A stretch of DNA of 64,000 nt from Blattamonas nauphoetae (taxonomy: Eukaryota; Preaxostyla; Oxymonadida), in NCBI GenBank assembly GCA_033064195.1, contig JARBJD010000266.1, positions 1-64,000 on the forward strand. Direction: 5' to 3'. The notes below the pieces were generated by a model. That model saw only the letters and a program-made list of their open reading frames with translations. It was not told where the DNA came from and did not search any database. The position numbers were made by a program, and so were the translations under genes. Positions 1-13,700 of this stretch are shown here, in pieces (positions within the stretch are counted from its first letter, which is position 1; each line of letters opens with the position of its first letter).

Positions 1-3000
1 GGGGTTGCGCGACAGTAACATCATTCAAGTGCAGGTTGTTCGATGTGAACGCATCGGTTCGAGTGATGAACAGACTCCGACCCTTCCCAGACGAGCCACA
101 ACTGCTTCCATTCAGATTCACTCCTGTCCGAGCCAAAGACATCCAGACGAAGAAAAGTGAAGAACTGCTCCTGATCCAGAATTCTCCATCGACTCAAAGT
201 CAACATCGCAAACACTCAACGATCCACTTCCAGAAACGGAAATCAAACTGTTCGATGACGAGAGTGTGATTGGTGGGATCGTCGTCGAGGTCAGACTCGC
301 TGATCCACCCGAGATCGACAAAAGTGGTTTCGTGCGAGATGAGGCAGGATGAGTGATTGTGCACGATTCTTCAACAATCAGCGACCCAGACTCCGTCGAG
401 AAGAGTGGAGCGGTTGAAGACACAAGATTCATCTTTGTCCCACCAATCGTCAGACTCCTCCACACACTCTGCCAAACGAGATCCCAAGTTCAGTCAACCC
501 ATCTCCAATCTCACACAAAGACAGAATCATCCATCCTTCTTCAATCAACATCACTGAACTTGTTCGACCTTCCTTCAGCGTCCCAAACTCCATCGAGATT
601 CCAGACAGTGTCAGTTTCGATGGATTGCTCAAAATCATCAGCTGTCCTTCTCCCTCAATCCAAAGAGAGCCACCACTCGACTGAGTCAGAGTCCATTCCG
701 TCATCGTCGACACCAGCTCACTCGACAATACTGATTTCGTGTCCAGATTCATCAACTTCTGTTCGCCCTTCAGTTTGCTCTGAGATTCCACAATCGATGA
801 GCAAGGAAGCTGAGTGGTTCCACAGTTCGGATGATCTTGTCCAGCGGTGTTGATGTGCACTGTTCCACTTGTGTGTGGATGCCACAAATACAGAAGACTC
901 CACTCATCCAATCCGTCTTTTCCGAAGAAGCGATTCTTGTCAATCTCCGAGAAGAGAGAGTCCGCAGTTGGGGAAAGTGTGGCGTTGAAAGGAAGAATGG
1001 TCTCGTTGATGGCTGTTTCGCTGAGATCAGCTGAGTTCACAAAAATGTGCGAACCGGTCCCGTTCGACCAGATTCCACTGAAGACGTTCACTGAGTTTGT
1101 CGAGAATGTGGCGCTTGTGTGGAGGAGGATCGCCGATCCCTCGCTCGCATGTGTGAATTCCACGTTTTTGATCGTCGATGTCGTCAACTGCAATGTTCCT
1201 TCACCCAACACTTCCATCAGCACTGTCACAGAAGGAGGGATCAGTGTCTTTGTGTCTGTCCCGATCTCACGACGAGAGATGCAGCGTGCCCTTCGATGCC
1301 ACGAAGAGCGGAGAAGACGAGCAAGAGGAATCGATTTCCATTTGAAGCGAGGACAACAACAGAACGGCAGAAGATGCACTGATTTTGAATTGGGACTCTT
1401 CCTTCAGGGTGATAGAGGATGGACTGGTCGGCGATTCAATTGTGAACGACGACGATGCTTCAAACAATCTTGACATTTCGCATCGGCGAGAGAGTGATTG
1501 TGGAGATCGAAAACTTCGACGACGACGCAACACCAGAATCGAAACTGGAACAGCCGACTCTCGACGACCCGCAGTTCGGATGTGGGCTGGAGTGAGCAGA
1601 ATCACTCACAAAAACTGTTCCTGAAGGTACAGTCCCCAGAAACAGAAGAAGAGACAGCTCAAACAGTTCGTTGGTTGAAACAAGAGAACGATCCTGGCCA
1701 TAAAACCACCCTGCTTCTGTGCTCGCGTCGAAACTCCCACTCCAAAGATCTTCTGTGATCGCAGTGCTCAGCCCTGATGTCTTCACTCGAACCAGCGTTC
1801 CTTTGATCTCTGACGAGCACGAGCATCTCGTGAACGTCGTCCCCTACAACTGAAATCGTTCCGTCCGTGTTTCCAACCACAAGTGGGTCTGATCGTGTTT
1901 GGAAGTCTGAGAAGGAGACAGAGGAGAGAGTGAAAGCAGCCGACGGAACAACACCGCCAGACGGAGGGACCAGCTGGACGAGTGGATGAGCCAGTCGCGC
2001 TGTTCCGCTCGTCGTCGTGTTGAATGTGCACAATTCAATCGAAATCGGCCTTCCGTTCGATTTGATCAGTGGTTGCGAGTATTCTGCCTCCAACGAGCAC
2101 ACAATCCCGAGATCGCTCAACTTCAGACTGTCTCCACTCGACTCCACACAGAACAGCCCACACTTCGCGATCGGCCGGAGGTCCAGTCCAGACACGGACA
2201 GTTTGGCGTTCCCTTTGATTGTGAAGAGCGACGAGGCAGTCGTGCTTGGCACAATCTCCACAATCGTCCGAAGAACTTCTGCTTGAGTGGGAGTTTTAGC
2301 TTTCGTTCCGACCACAGACACATCCTGATCGTTCACAATAATTGCTGTTTCGTTGTACGTCATGTTGTAAATGAATTGGATCGATTGCGGGAAAAGCTCG
2401 CCTGTTGAATACTTCTTCGTCAAGTGCTTGATTCCAAAGCCGAGTGTTGCACAGAATGTCGATGTCCATTTGCAGCTCTCAGTGTCTTCTCCACTCTTTC
2501 CCGTCATCAGCTCATCCACTGATCCGTTCACTGACACTACGGGTGATGGGATGAGAAGACCAATCTCGGCTGATTCGGATGGCAAGCGTCCTTCAATCGC
2601 CACGTGATCGTCCAAGCTGAACGATCCTCCTCCGAACGACTTCAGACTTCCTGTCGGGACTGACTCAAAGAGCGACGATGTGATGAACAGGTCATTTCCA
2701 GATCCGGCCAGATTGTCTTCGAAGCGAGCGTGATTTGTTGGCGAGTCGTTGAAGCGGATGGGAGTCGCGTGAGACGATGTTCCTGTCACAAACAGCACTC
2801 CTCCCTTTCCTGTCGGATTGGATGGATCAACACTGTCTCCAATCGCCACACAATTCTTGAATGACGAAGCAAATGTCGACGTCTTCTCGTGTTTCACAAG
2901 AATCGAGTTTGTCCCAGCAAGCTCAATCCACGCCACTCCGCCGTTTGGCGCTTTGCAGTTTGAGAATGACGAACTTCGGCAAGTGAACGTGCTGCGCGAA

Positions 3001-6000
3001 AGATGAAGAACTGCCCGGTCCACTGTCGACGTCACGTTTGCGATCGAAGACCCCAAAAACTGAACAGCTGTCGACGAACATTCGATCATCGAGTGACCAG
3101 TGATGGTCAGACCCGATGGAATGCTGAATGTGATAGATTCGATGATGAGAGTCCCTCCACTGCACTGAATCAGAGGGAAGTTCTGGACACTTTCAGTGAT
3201 AGAAATTGTGAACAGTTGGAAGTGAAGCAGTTTCGCATCTACAGCAAGTATGATCGGGACAGTAGTGAATGTTTGTGAAATGAGCAGAGCAGTCTGTCGG
3301 GTGAAGAATGACCCAGCTTCTCCCACAAAGACGAGAGTGTCGTCATAAACCTTTGGAGAGAGAGAGCATGACTGGAACTCGATGTTCTTTCGAACAATTC
3401 GAATCGGCTCCAGGATCTGAGATGTTGACACTCTGAGTCTAACTGCTGTCTGTGATTCCATCAGAGCGTCGATTTCGACTTGAAATCCTTTGAACCAGGA
3501 GAGCGGAACTCCCTGCTCAAATCGGACAGCCAGTGGATGATCGATCCCGTATCCTGAGAAATACCTCAGTGGACACGCGATGTTGGTTGTGATCGAAGCG
3601 TTTGCGAGGCAATGTGGCAGGTCGCTCAGAGAACGCGAGCTTTCGAGTGTTGAAATTGTGGATGGGATGAAATTGGAGTACGCGACGTCATTTCCGAAGT
3701 GCATGAGAGTTTTTTTCGCCTTGTTGAAAGAGAAGATCACATCGCTGAAGACAACAGAGCTGGTTGTGGCTGACGCAGTCAGGTCAAGACATCCTGCTCG
3801 GCCAGAGGACGAACATTTGGTGAGATCAGCCCTATTCAATATGAGCGTGCCGGACGATGAGAAATCAATGCAACTTCCTCCACTCCCTGCGAGACGAGAG
3901 ACTTCAACGAACCACGTTGCACGGAAGGTGACACTGGCGGAGTCGGTGATGCTCACTGCCGCATCCTCGTTGAGAGAAATCAGGTTGAACCAACAGTTGA
4001 TCACATTCGACGTTCCTGCCGAGAAGACGAGGAGGGGAGCAGCGTGTTCTTCGATTGACTCCACTCGAACTTGACCCAAGAAACTCCGACTGGACTTGAC
4101 GGTGAAGAGAGTCGCTGATGGACTGGATGGTTTGAGAGCGAGCGAGACGAGCGACACATTTCCACTTCCCGCACTTTCGATTCCGGTTGTCGTGATTGTT
4201 GTGAATGTCGACGAGTTCACGAGGAAGCCAAGTCCTCGAAACTCCACTGCTTTTGTGATGGCTGCCTCGCTCATCTCAAACTCCCCTCTTCCCACATGGA
4301 TCAGCGATGTCCCTGTTCCTGTCTTGCTCATCGCTGTCGAGATGCTTCCACACGCACTTCCCTCCAAACATGTTCCTGACTTCCCTTCCTCCACAAACAG
4401 GATCGCCGAGTGAGTCGATGCTTGTGGTGTTGGAAGGAGGACATTTTCACTTGAGTGATTCCCATTCTGAGCATCGTTTTGATAATACCCAGTTTTTGGC
4501 GATTCTGATGTTGATGTGCATCCAAAAACTGTAGTTGAACCTATCCAGCTTGCGGTGTCTGTCAAAGCAGATATATCGTTTCCTCGATAATGTGTGAGGA
4601 CTGTTGGGTTGGCCGGGAATGATTGCTTTGCCACATTTTGGTCGAAATGACAATCAATCATCCACAACGTTATGAGATATTCGGATCTTATCGCTCCACC
4701 CATCTCCTTCGCCTCATTCTTCCTGAAAATGCAACTCGCGAATTGATGGTAGAAAGATGCTAAGAACAATGCTCCACCATGTTTGGCTTTGTTTCCTTCG
4801 AAGAGTGTCCCAAAGAAGCGCGGGACGGAAAATCTGGTGGAAATCGCACCACCTTCACCGGCTGAATTTTGGTTCAAAAATTCATTGTGAGCAAGGAAGA
4901 GAAAGGAGACTTCGTTTGTGATGTAGATGGAGCGAGCTGAAGAGTATTGCGACAGTTTGGGTGGAGAGAAGGTGGATGATACGATGTAGATGTTGAAGAA
5001 ATTGGACAGATAAAGCTGACTATTGGCGGTCTCTGTTTCTGTTTCCCTCCAGAAGTTGACAGTGCACGAATCGAACACAAAATTAACTTTGTTGTCGCGG
5101 ACAGCAGAGATCGACAAAAGTTGATTGTGTTGGGTGTTACATTCCACAGTGAACGTACAGCCTGAGAATTTGAGGTTTCCTTGGAGAGACGAGAAATCGA
5201 TCAAGGTGAAGGATTGTGTCATGTTCGTGGCTTTGAACGAGCATCCCTGGAAGACGAAGTTTGTGAAGGCTGAATCCCTTTTGATCTGATCGGCTGATGA
5301 CGTGAATTCTGGGATTGTGGTGATTGTCTTTGTGGTCGACGAGTCGTCGTTCACACACTCCAGAAGCGTCGTGTTCTGAAGAAGAAAGTCGCTCTGCTCG
5401 CCAAGTCGTGAGCTGATCGTTCCATAAAGAGCGTTCCAAACACACTCGACTTCACACCCAACCATCCATTCAGAGAGAGTCCCCAATCTTGTTGAGGCTG
5501 CGTTTACGTCCAACGATGACATGTTGCGGAACTGGCTCTGGGAAATAACACTTCGGATCCCAATCTTCTTCCACTCTGATCTCGATTCAGAAGGCAGAGA
5601 GAAGCAGATGCCATTGCCTGACGATATCGTCTGTGACGAGAGTGAGAGAGAAGAACAAGCAATGTCAATCCACTTCGACGACGAATGTTCTTGTCCCAGC
5701 CTCACAAATGATCCGATCATTCCATCGTCGTTCCCAATCGAGCATTCCGAGAGCGTCAGTGAACTGCAATCCGAGTCAATCTCAGAGGACCCAAGTTCGA
5801 ATGCTGACTGTCCGCAAGAAACAATCAACTCCACATTCCGCACACTGACATCTGAGCCCTCCGAGAAGCGGCATGCAAACCATCCACTAAAGTCACTCCC
5901 ATCTGAACAAAAGTCAAAAGTGAAAGAAAAAACCTCCTCGCAAATCAAACAGAACTGTTTCGAGGCACAGTGTCGTGTTACGAATCTCAAAGATCGCGGG

Positions 6001-6306
6001 ACAAGGCTGGCTGGCATGGTGTTCAGTTGTGGAGGCGTGGCCGTTCGCTCCAAATGTATTCTTGTTCGATTCCCCAAAAATCTTTGTCTTCTCGTTTCCA
6101 CGCACCAATATCCATGTGTTTGACAATGGAATAGTCTTCGATCTCCAAAATCGATTCGAGAGATCAATGTGCGTTTCACTCATCCCTTCCAAAGATTTAT
6201 CCAATTCGTCATGGAGCAATGAAACATCGAGCCACTGGGTTTCGACTCCTGACATCGGTCTCATGAGACAAGCCACAAGCAGCATGGGCGAGAGAAATGC
6301 AATCAT
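1..6306 (-). CDS. Giant beta-helix surface protein, paralogue of the next gene; 3' part frame-broken and cut by window edge
   Basis: The frame opens at 6306 with an N-terminal signal peptide (MIAFLSPMLLVACLMRP). A 31-nt intron at 5903-5933 (starts GTTTTTTC, ends TTCAG) joins this short first exon in frame to an open frame that runs to about 1850. The translated product is rich in Ser/Thr with repeated short beta-strand units of the right-handed beta-helix type (GGAI, GGALFL, SGGSCIDF). It aligns collinearly along most of its length with the protein at 7774-18744 (for example LFVEEGK followed by a Cys pair, and GKGGVLFV followed by RFND), so the two are tandem duplicates. From about 1850 to 1 the homologous reading moves through at least four frames (near 1838, 1480, 1290 and 460), each explained by a one-base change. 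Either the 3' part is decaying or the assembly has indel errors. The membrane span and kinase-like tail expected from the paralogue lie outside the window. Confidence 0.8.
5903..5933 (-). other. 31-nt intron in the beta-helix gene
   Basis: On the minus strand the segment starts GTTTTTTC and ends TTGTTCAG. Removing it joins the signal-peptide exon (6306 to 5934) to the long downstream frame without a shift, giving Gly-Asp across the junction. Without splicing the first exon runs into a stop. The start resembles intron 1 of the Argonaute gene in this window. Confidence 0.75.
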
Positions 6307-7773
6307 GAGGCTTCCAACTTTCTCCAGTGTTCGGTGCTCTCTTGATCTCTCAACCCTTTATTCCACATTCTGACACCTATTTGAAATGTGAAGGTCGAAG
6401 GTTAAGAACAAGAACTGTCCACAAACTCGATCTGAGGATGACGAAAACTTTCGCTCGTGATTGATGGAACCAACGATGCGGCCGGCGCTACGAGGATGTG
6501 GAACGTACGAACTGATTTGAGTGAGTGGAATACAATCATCAGTTTCTTCCGCCATACCCAAGTTATCATGATTCATTCAAGCGATCTTTTTGAAAGCATA
6601 ATAATCTTTTTTGAGTCTGTCGATTCTGGAATACGAGACTGGATGCTGGACTGGACAATTCCAATCGACGTGGACACAAATTTACAGGCGAATATACTCT
6701 GAGATGATACAAACGTCAGCAGATTTTTCTGACTGTCGAACGGCGTTGGTCAGTTTGACCTCACGTTTAGTAAAAGGACTAAAACGAGTAAACCAATATG
6801 ATGTGGAACAGAAGAAAAAGCTGGTATGTCATGTGACGCGGGAGATATGAGTGAACGATTGACATGGATGAAGCGATGGGGTGAGAAAAGTCGTTGAGAT
6901 GAGAAAATGATTGAAATGATCTGAACTGTCAACGCAATCCGATGAACACGATGTGAGAGAAGAGAAGTACAGCGAGGTGAGATGGCCACAATCCTTCGGC
7001 AATTCAAGCCAATGCCGAAGGAGATGAGTGACGTGGAGAAGCAACAGAAGAGACAAAGAGAAGCTCATCCTGTTTGTGTGGAGCGTGAGCGATGGTTCTC
7101 AAGAAAAGAAGAGAGAGAAGTAATCTTCGCTGCGGCCAGGCGAGTCAGCACTCAAAACAAGACTGTGAAGGGAGGCCTCTGTCGCGATGAATGGGGCAGT
7201 GCGAGTCTTCGAGACGGGAGTGGCAGACGACATCAGTGGAGTCGGAGGAGGGCGAGGTGATTCCCCAAAAATAGCAAGAGAGTGAGTGGCTGAGATGTGA
7301 TACCGATTGAGTGATCTTGATGATGTGTCTCACTGACATAGCGAATCCTTTGTTGAAATAATGTTGGTGTGATGGTGTGTGGTAAGTAAGGGTGAGATGA
7401 GTGATGGCCGAGCACAAACGAGGCTCAAAGCACTGTGATGAGTGTAATCTGTTGTCTCGCTGGCCACGAAGTCTCAGGACGTGCGAAATGACGTGGAATT
7501 AGTGTGTGACGTGAAAGCGCATGTCCAACCTTCGCGAGACAGCAGAGACCTCAGATGAAGTGAGTGAATTGAGATGGCGAAGCGACCACCACAAATTCGG
7601 ACGATTTCGCAGGTTGACGTGGAATGAAGAGCGTGACATGCTGCCAATCGCCTGATTGCGAAGAATCGCCATTCGGGACTTCGATGAAGTGATCGACTCC
7701 AACAGCGATGACAAGGACAGGATGCGATTTGTCAGTGTTGTGATTCATCACCGTTCAGAGTGCACAAATCCGG
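6307..7773. other. Intergenic, 1.47 kb
   Basis: Lies between the start of the first beta-helix gene and the stop of the second. I see no convincing coding frame, no tRNA and no terminal inverted repeat. The open frames here are short and lack protein-like composition. It should hold the promoter of the upstream-transcribed gene near 6307-6500, but I recognise no motif. Confidence 0.6.
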
Positions 7774-10700
7774 TCAGATCGGTGCGAGGACTGTTTTCTG
7801 CTTCAGCTGTTCCTGAATCGACTGCGCCTCTTCGCTCGTCAGCTGGTTCGACTTCTGCCCAATCTCCACCAGCCTTTCCTGAACTTGCTCCAGTGTCGGA
7901 CGAGCTGTCTTGTCGACGTCCAGACATTCCGAAATCAGCTCTTTCATTTCAGTCATCACGTTTGTCATGTTTGGCCTTGTTCCTGTTCCCAGTTGACGTT
8001 GAGCGTTCACTCCATCAATCTCTCCAAACGGAACGATCCCCGTCTCCATCTCCAACAGGACAAGGCCCAAGCTAAAAACCGACGCTGCTCGCAGATCTTC
8101 TCGACTCGTCGCTTCCTTCGTGCTTCCCGTGAATGTGTGATCGTTCTGTCCCAGCTCAGGCGCAATCCACCGATGAAGATTGTCGTTCTCCAACGCGTTC
8201 ATTCCCAGCCCTTTGTCCGGAGGGACTGCACCTGTCTCTCGAACCTTCAGAAAAACTTGGTCCTCTGCCCCCAGAAGGATCCAGTGAGGGTTCAGCTTCG
8301 CCAGATGCTGTTGCAGACGCGTGTCTCGCTCCATCCGCTTCAGACCCTCAATAATCTCGAACCCAACATGGAAACGGCGCAGCGGGCGGATGTTCAGGTC
8401 GGGCTTGTGGATTCGGTTGTGCAGGGTGTGTCGAGTGTCAACCACACAAATGTCAAACTTCCCATCACATCGCATCGCCTCACACAGAAACTTCGCTGTC
8501 GCTCTCGGTTCTTCCTCTTCCATCTTTTCTGATTTCAACGAGCGGTCTCGCGACGTATCACCAAATGACAGCTTCGAGTCTCCAATCGTGTCAGACGGGA
8601 AGTTGTTCGCGCTTCGGTCGTCCATAATGTTCAGCGACTCGTCCACTTCCACTTTGATGTCCACAGCATCAAGTTCTTGCTGCGTCAGCAGTGTCATCTG
8701 TTCGTCTGATTTCTTCCCTTTTCGGCGGTGATAGATCACACATACAATGACAATGAACAGAACAAGTGCAACGATGAGAGAGATCACAATGGGGAGCAGA
8801 ACCTTCATCGCTTCTGTCGCGAGAGCTTTCTTCTCCGCTGCTCGGCTTTGCTTCACAGTGATCCATTCCGTTCCAGACACACCATTTCCAAACACGAGAC
8901 GCAGTCGCCATTCGTGTTCGATTTTGAGTGTTTTGGAGAGAGACGATTCGTTCAAAGTGAGTTCCAGCGATGTTTCGTTCCAGTTTTGGATGTTGGCAGT
9001 GGCGAGTGAGATTTCTGTCGATTTGTCGGTTGCGATTTGTGACTTCTCGTTCCACTCAAACACATCCAATGACAGTCCACAAGGAATTAGTAGTTTCCCA
9101 GCAAGTTTCACAACTGTTTGTGATGTCTTCTTGTTCGTCTCGACCTTGCTCAGAGAGGGAAGGAGTGCTGGGATGAAGAGCGGTGTGTGTGGATCAACGA
9201 TTGGTGATGAGAAATGGCACTCTTCTTCAACATTGATCCACGCTGACAAACCAGCAAGCTGACCATCTCCACCGCTCAGACTCTCCACGCTAAGTTGACC
9301 GGATAGGCAGTGGATGTTCTGACGGACTGATGGGAACGACGAGTTGACAACAGAGTTGTCGTGGAAGGTGCTCGCTTCCACACGAAGAGATCCTCCATCC
9401 ATCTCCACTGCTCCGATTTGGTGGTGGGTGAACTTCACATTCTCGAAGACTGAGGTTGTGTTGACAAGAGAGATGAACGAGTCTGACCAATCACACACAT
9501 CATGCGCTTTGTCTTCCTCTGTGTCATTGTTGACAGTGGTCGTTGTGTGCTGTCCAATGAACGAGCTTGATTTAAGAGAGAAGTTCGTTCCTTCTGATGC
9601 CTTCACAAACTTCCCAATCGAACAGTTCGTTGTCGAGACTTCCGACAGCGAAACCAAATCAAAAGACGAGAAGTCGAACACGGTTGGCGAGAACGAGAGA
9701 TCAGTTAGAGTCAGGTTGATCACAACAGCTTGGCCGCCTGTCAGCTGGATAAGAGATGATCGGATGGTGGTGAGGGAAGAGACAGTGTTCGAGTCCAGTT
9801 TCACTTCTCCGTTCTCGTTCACAACAATCCCTCCTTCTTCCAGTGTCGACTGTGACAGATCGAGACTGACGAATGAGAGAAGGAGAGTGTCTGGATCGTC
9901 GAATTTGTTGTTCACTATCTGTCCCTTCCCAACCATCCTCACCACTCCCCGTTTCTTGTGTCCCTCAATCGTCAGAAAGTCTCCATCCATCCTCATCTGC
10001 GTCTTCACTTCTCCTTCTCCTGTGATCTCCACTGTCCGAACTTTCGTCAATCCAAACGAAGTGTCCACAGACAAGCAGGGAAGTTCAGGGCTTCCACAGA
10101 GTGGATGGTCCTCGTTCTTCCCATCCTTCTGAACAACAATCCGTGGAGTAGTGCGAGGATAGAACTCGTACAGGAGAGAGTGAGGGTCGACGTCTGAGAT
10201 TGATGAAGCTGACAGCGTCGATGAGGAAAGGAGGACACTCGAACGGAGAGAGGATGCATTCAATGTTCCTTCCCAATTCTCTTTGTTCAGTGTGTTCGCA
10301 TCAGCGCCGAGAAGATGGATCCAATTGGTTGTGCCGTTCGACATGCACGAAACGAAGAGGCAGTGCTGAACCAGAATCGATCCCGACGAATCTGCCTCCA
10401 AAACACATCCCAACCCATCCACTCGACTGATCGATGTGAAGTTGCTGTTGGTCATCGTGATCGACCCAGAAGAGGCGATCAGAGGTGTCGATTGGAGCAC
10501 AATTGATTTCGAGTGTGTGAAGGAAAAGAGAAGATCACCAGTTGTGAGAGCGATCAAACTGAAGGCGATGGGGTTGGGTGAAGATCCTGTGATGGTGCAA
10601 GAAGTGAACGAGAGCGTGCCAGAGAGTGACGAGAACAGCGACAGGTGCGTTGATTCGGATGGGACGACGATGGCAAGAGACGAGAAGGAGAGAGTTGATG

Positions 10701-13700
10701 GAGTGGCGTCTTTCGGAGAATTGATGAAGCAACCATCCAACGAGAAGGACAGTGTTGACAATTCATCATTCCCTTCAATGCATAGCTCACACTGTGGTTC
10801 GAGCAGAGTCGTTGCAGTGATCCTCTCCATCACTTTCATCGTGTCAACTGATGCTTCCTTCATTCGGCGCAGTCCCAGCTCGAGCGAGTGGCAGAACAGG
10901 AAGAAGTGCCCACACTTCTCAAATCCCTTTCCATCGTCGTCGATCTCAACTGGTCCTTCCAGAGCCACCAGATAAGGAAGCAGAGAGATGTTGAGGCCTG
11001 TTGTTGTGTCCTCTCCCCAAAGCGACGATCCCTTCTCGCGAGAGAAGCTGTTCTCCCATTTCGATGATGTCATTGTCTTGTCCAGATTGTTCCCAACAAC
11101 ATACACGTCGATCTCGATTTTTGTGTCGGAGTTGGAGGAAGGAGAGTCAAAGACGAGGTCTGTCATCAGATAATCGAAGCTGTCGGAATGAACTGCGGTT
11201 GTGCTAACGAGTTCGAGGAAGATCGCGTTCGCCTGGCCTGAACACGTACAGGACGTGAATGTGTTGCTGTCGAGGCGGAACGATGTGGATTCTACGAGGA
11301 CTGCCGAAATCACACCTGCCTTCTCGTTCGACGAGATGATTGAGTTGAAAAAAGTCGTGCTCACGCTGAGACTCGAACCCGAGAGAATCTGGATCAGAGT
11401 GGATGGGATGGGTTGATGCCCTTCCTGGCTGAGGGAGCAATTCGACATTTCAAGCGAGCCTGACTGGCATTGCAGAAGAGAGGCATGTTGGAATATGGAA
11501 GGAATTTGGAGGAACAGCTGCTCAATCCTCACATTTGCGGCGATTGTGAACAGACATATCGGGGTCAATGTGTCCAGAGTCTCCTTGATTGTCATTGTTT
11601 GCTCATTTCCAGCGAGTGTGATGTCTTTGGAGAAGGTCAGTTCGGTTGAATGGTCGATGGATGTTCTGAATGTCACTGTCTTGTCTGGTGTGTCTCTGAT
11701 TCTCGAGTGAAGAGCAGCGAGTGAAGCACATGGATACTCCGAGAAGCCACAAACCGACACATCATACGAACCGTTCGAGACGAACACTTCTTCCCCGAGC
11801 GACGAGAAATAGAGGAAGAGCGGGACAGGAACAGGATGATCTCCTTCTTTCCCAGCAAAGTCTGCCAACGAATCTGAATCCTTTGTCCAGTCAAAGTCAA
11901 GAGATGACGAGATCACTGATTCTGACAGAGATGGGTGTGAGATGAAGATCAGATTGACTGTCGCTTTCGGAGATGAGCAGGAACTGAACGGTTTGGATGA
12001 GTGGGCGAGTGTGAACGTGCTTCCTTCCGAGAGAGTCACGTCAAGAACACCAGAGCGTGCAGAAGCTGTGGAGTGGCAGGAGACGAAGGATGTTTCGGAG
12101 AGAGTCACAGACTGGGTTGTTTGTAAGGTGGCGGAAAGGATGGAGGGAGATGTTGATGAGGTGAACGATGTGAAGGAGCAGGATGTGATTGCGAGTGAAC
12201 CGGCTGTGTGGAGAGTGATCAGCGAGCGAGCGAATGATGAAACAGATGTTTCAAAGGAGAGCGATGAGAGGACGAGTTTTCCATTTTCGATTTCGAACTG
12301 TCCCCCTGCCAACACTGAGATTGGTCGTTGTTCTGCCTCTCCAACAATCGAGAGTGCGATTGAGCTCGGAGTGATCTTTTCTTCCAGCTTCGTCTCGTCT
12401 TGAATGTTGATCTGTTTTGAGGCAGCTTCAACTGTTGCTCTTACAATCCCCTTTCCGATCGTTTGACAAGCAACTCCAAAATAACCACAGTGAGCGATGT
12501 CTTTCCCGTTCGTCCCATCCACATCAATCTCGTTTCCAGGTTCGACAAGATACACCAGAAGCGACGATTCCACTGATGTCGTTGAATCAAGTCCCCAAAA
12601 CTTGTTCTCATCTGTTTCTGGATCGATTAATGGGAAGCGTGATGGAACAATTTGTGTAGCAAACGAAGAACCAGAAATGAAGATGAGCGCACCAGACGGA
12701 ACAGAGTTCGACGTTTCCTCTGTGAACGAAATCCCTTTCAGATTGAAATCCCAATTCGTCTGTTGGGTTGTGGAGGAGAGAACGAGCGAAAGGAGAGGAG
12801 CACCAGTCGATGTGCACGATTCAATTCGAGTTGATGTGAAGCAGAGTGTTTCTGTGTCGGTCAGTTCAAGTTTGAACAGTCCCGCCGATTGAGATGTCTT
12901 CAGTTTTGTGAAATTCACTGAATCCACACGGAGAGTTCCTGAGATGTCGAAAAGGGCTGAAGTGAGTGTGGTGTCTGATTCTGATGAGCCAAATGAACAC
13001 TCCTTGATGGAGAGCGAGCCAGTTGTCACTTCTACGAATGGAAGATTTCTTGCTCCACTTTCGAATGTGAAAGAAAGAGTGTGGAGAGCGATTTGACGAG
13101 ATGATGAAATTGAAACGGCTCCAGATGGCGAGACACTGATTGTTTGTGCTGTCGTTTTCGATTGAATGGTTTGAGTCGGAAAGGCTGTGGTGAGTGTTGT
13201 TTGGATTGTGTCGTTTCTGTTCAGAATGAGTGTCGTGCCTGTTGCCTTCAGAGAGGCAAAGCCTGTCTTCAGTGTCTGACAAGCAAGCTGAACGATTCCA
13301 CAGTTTCGATGGTCTTCACCATTCTCATCTACTGACAGCGATGTCTCGTCTTCTGTGTGAGGAAACCAGAAATACAACAGACTCGCCGCTCCCTCGTTTC
13401 CAACTTCACCAGAATACCACTTCTTCTTTCTAATTGTCATAAGACTGGCTGGAAGAGGTTCGAATGTTGTTTTGATCAAACTGAATGGCGATGCCTTCGA
13501 TGTTGTCTCGAGATCGGCTGAATGAACAAAGATCAGAGAGCCAGTCGCGTTCGATGAGACAGAAGTGAAGAGCGAGCCACTGTCGGATGAGAAGGACGAG
13601 CCAAGTCTGAGAACGATGGCTGTGCCGAGTGAAGGATGCGTGAACTTCAGATTCTTGAACTCTGTTCCTGACAGACTGAGCGAGCATCCATTCGCCACAT

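Noticed and set aside
6750-7417. Small genes in the 6.3-7.8 kb gap
   Set aside because: Short overlapping frames on both strands with no conserved motif and no plausible splice structure.
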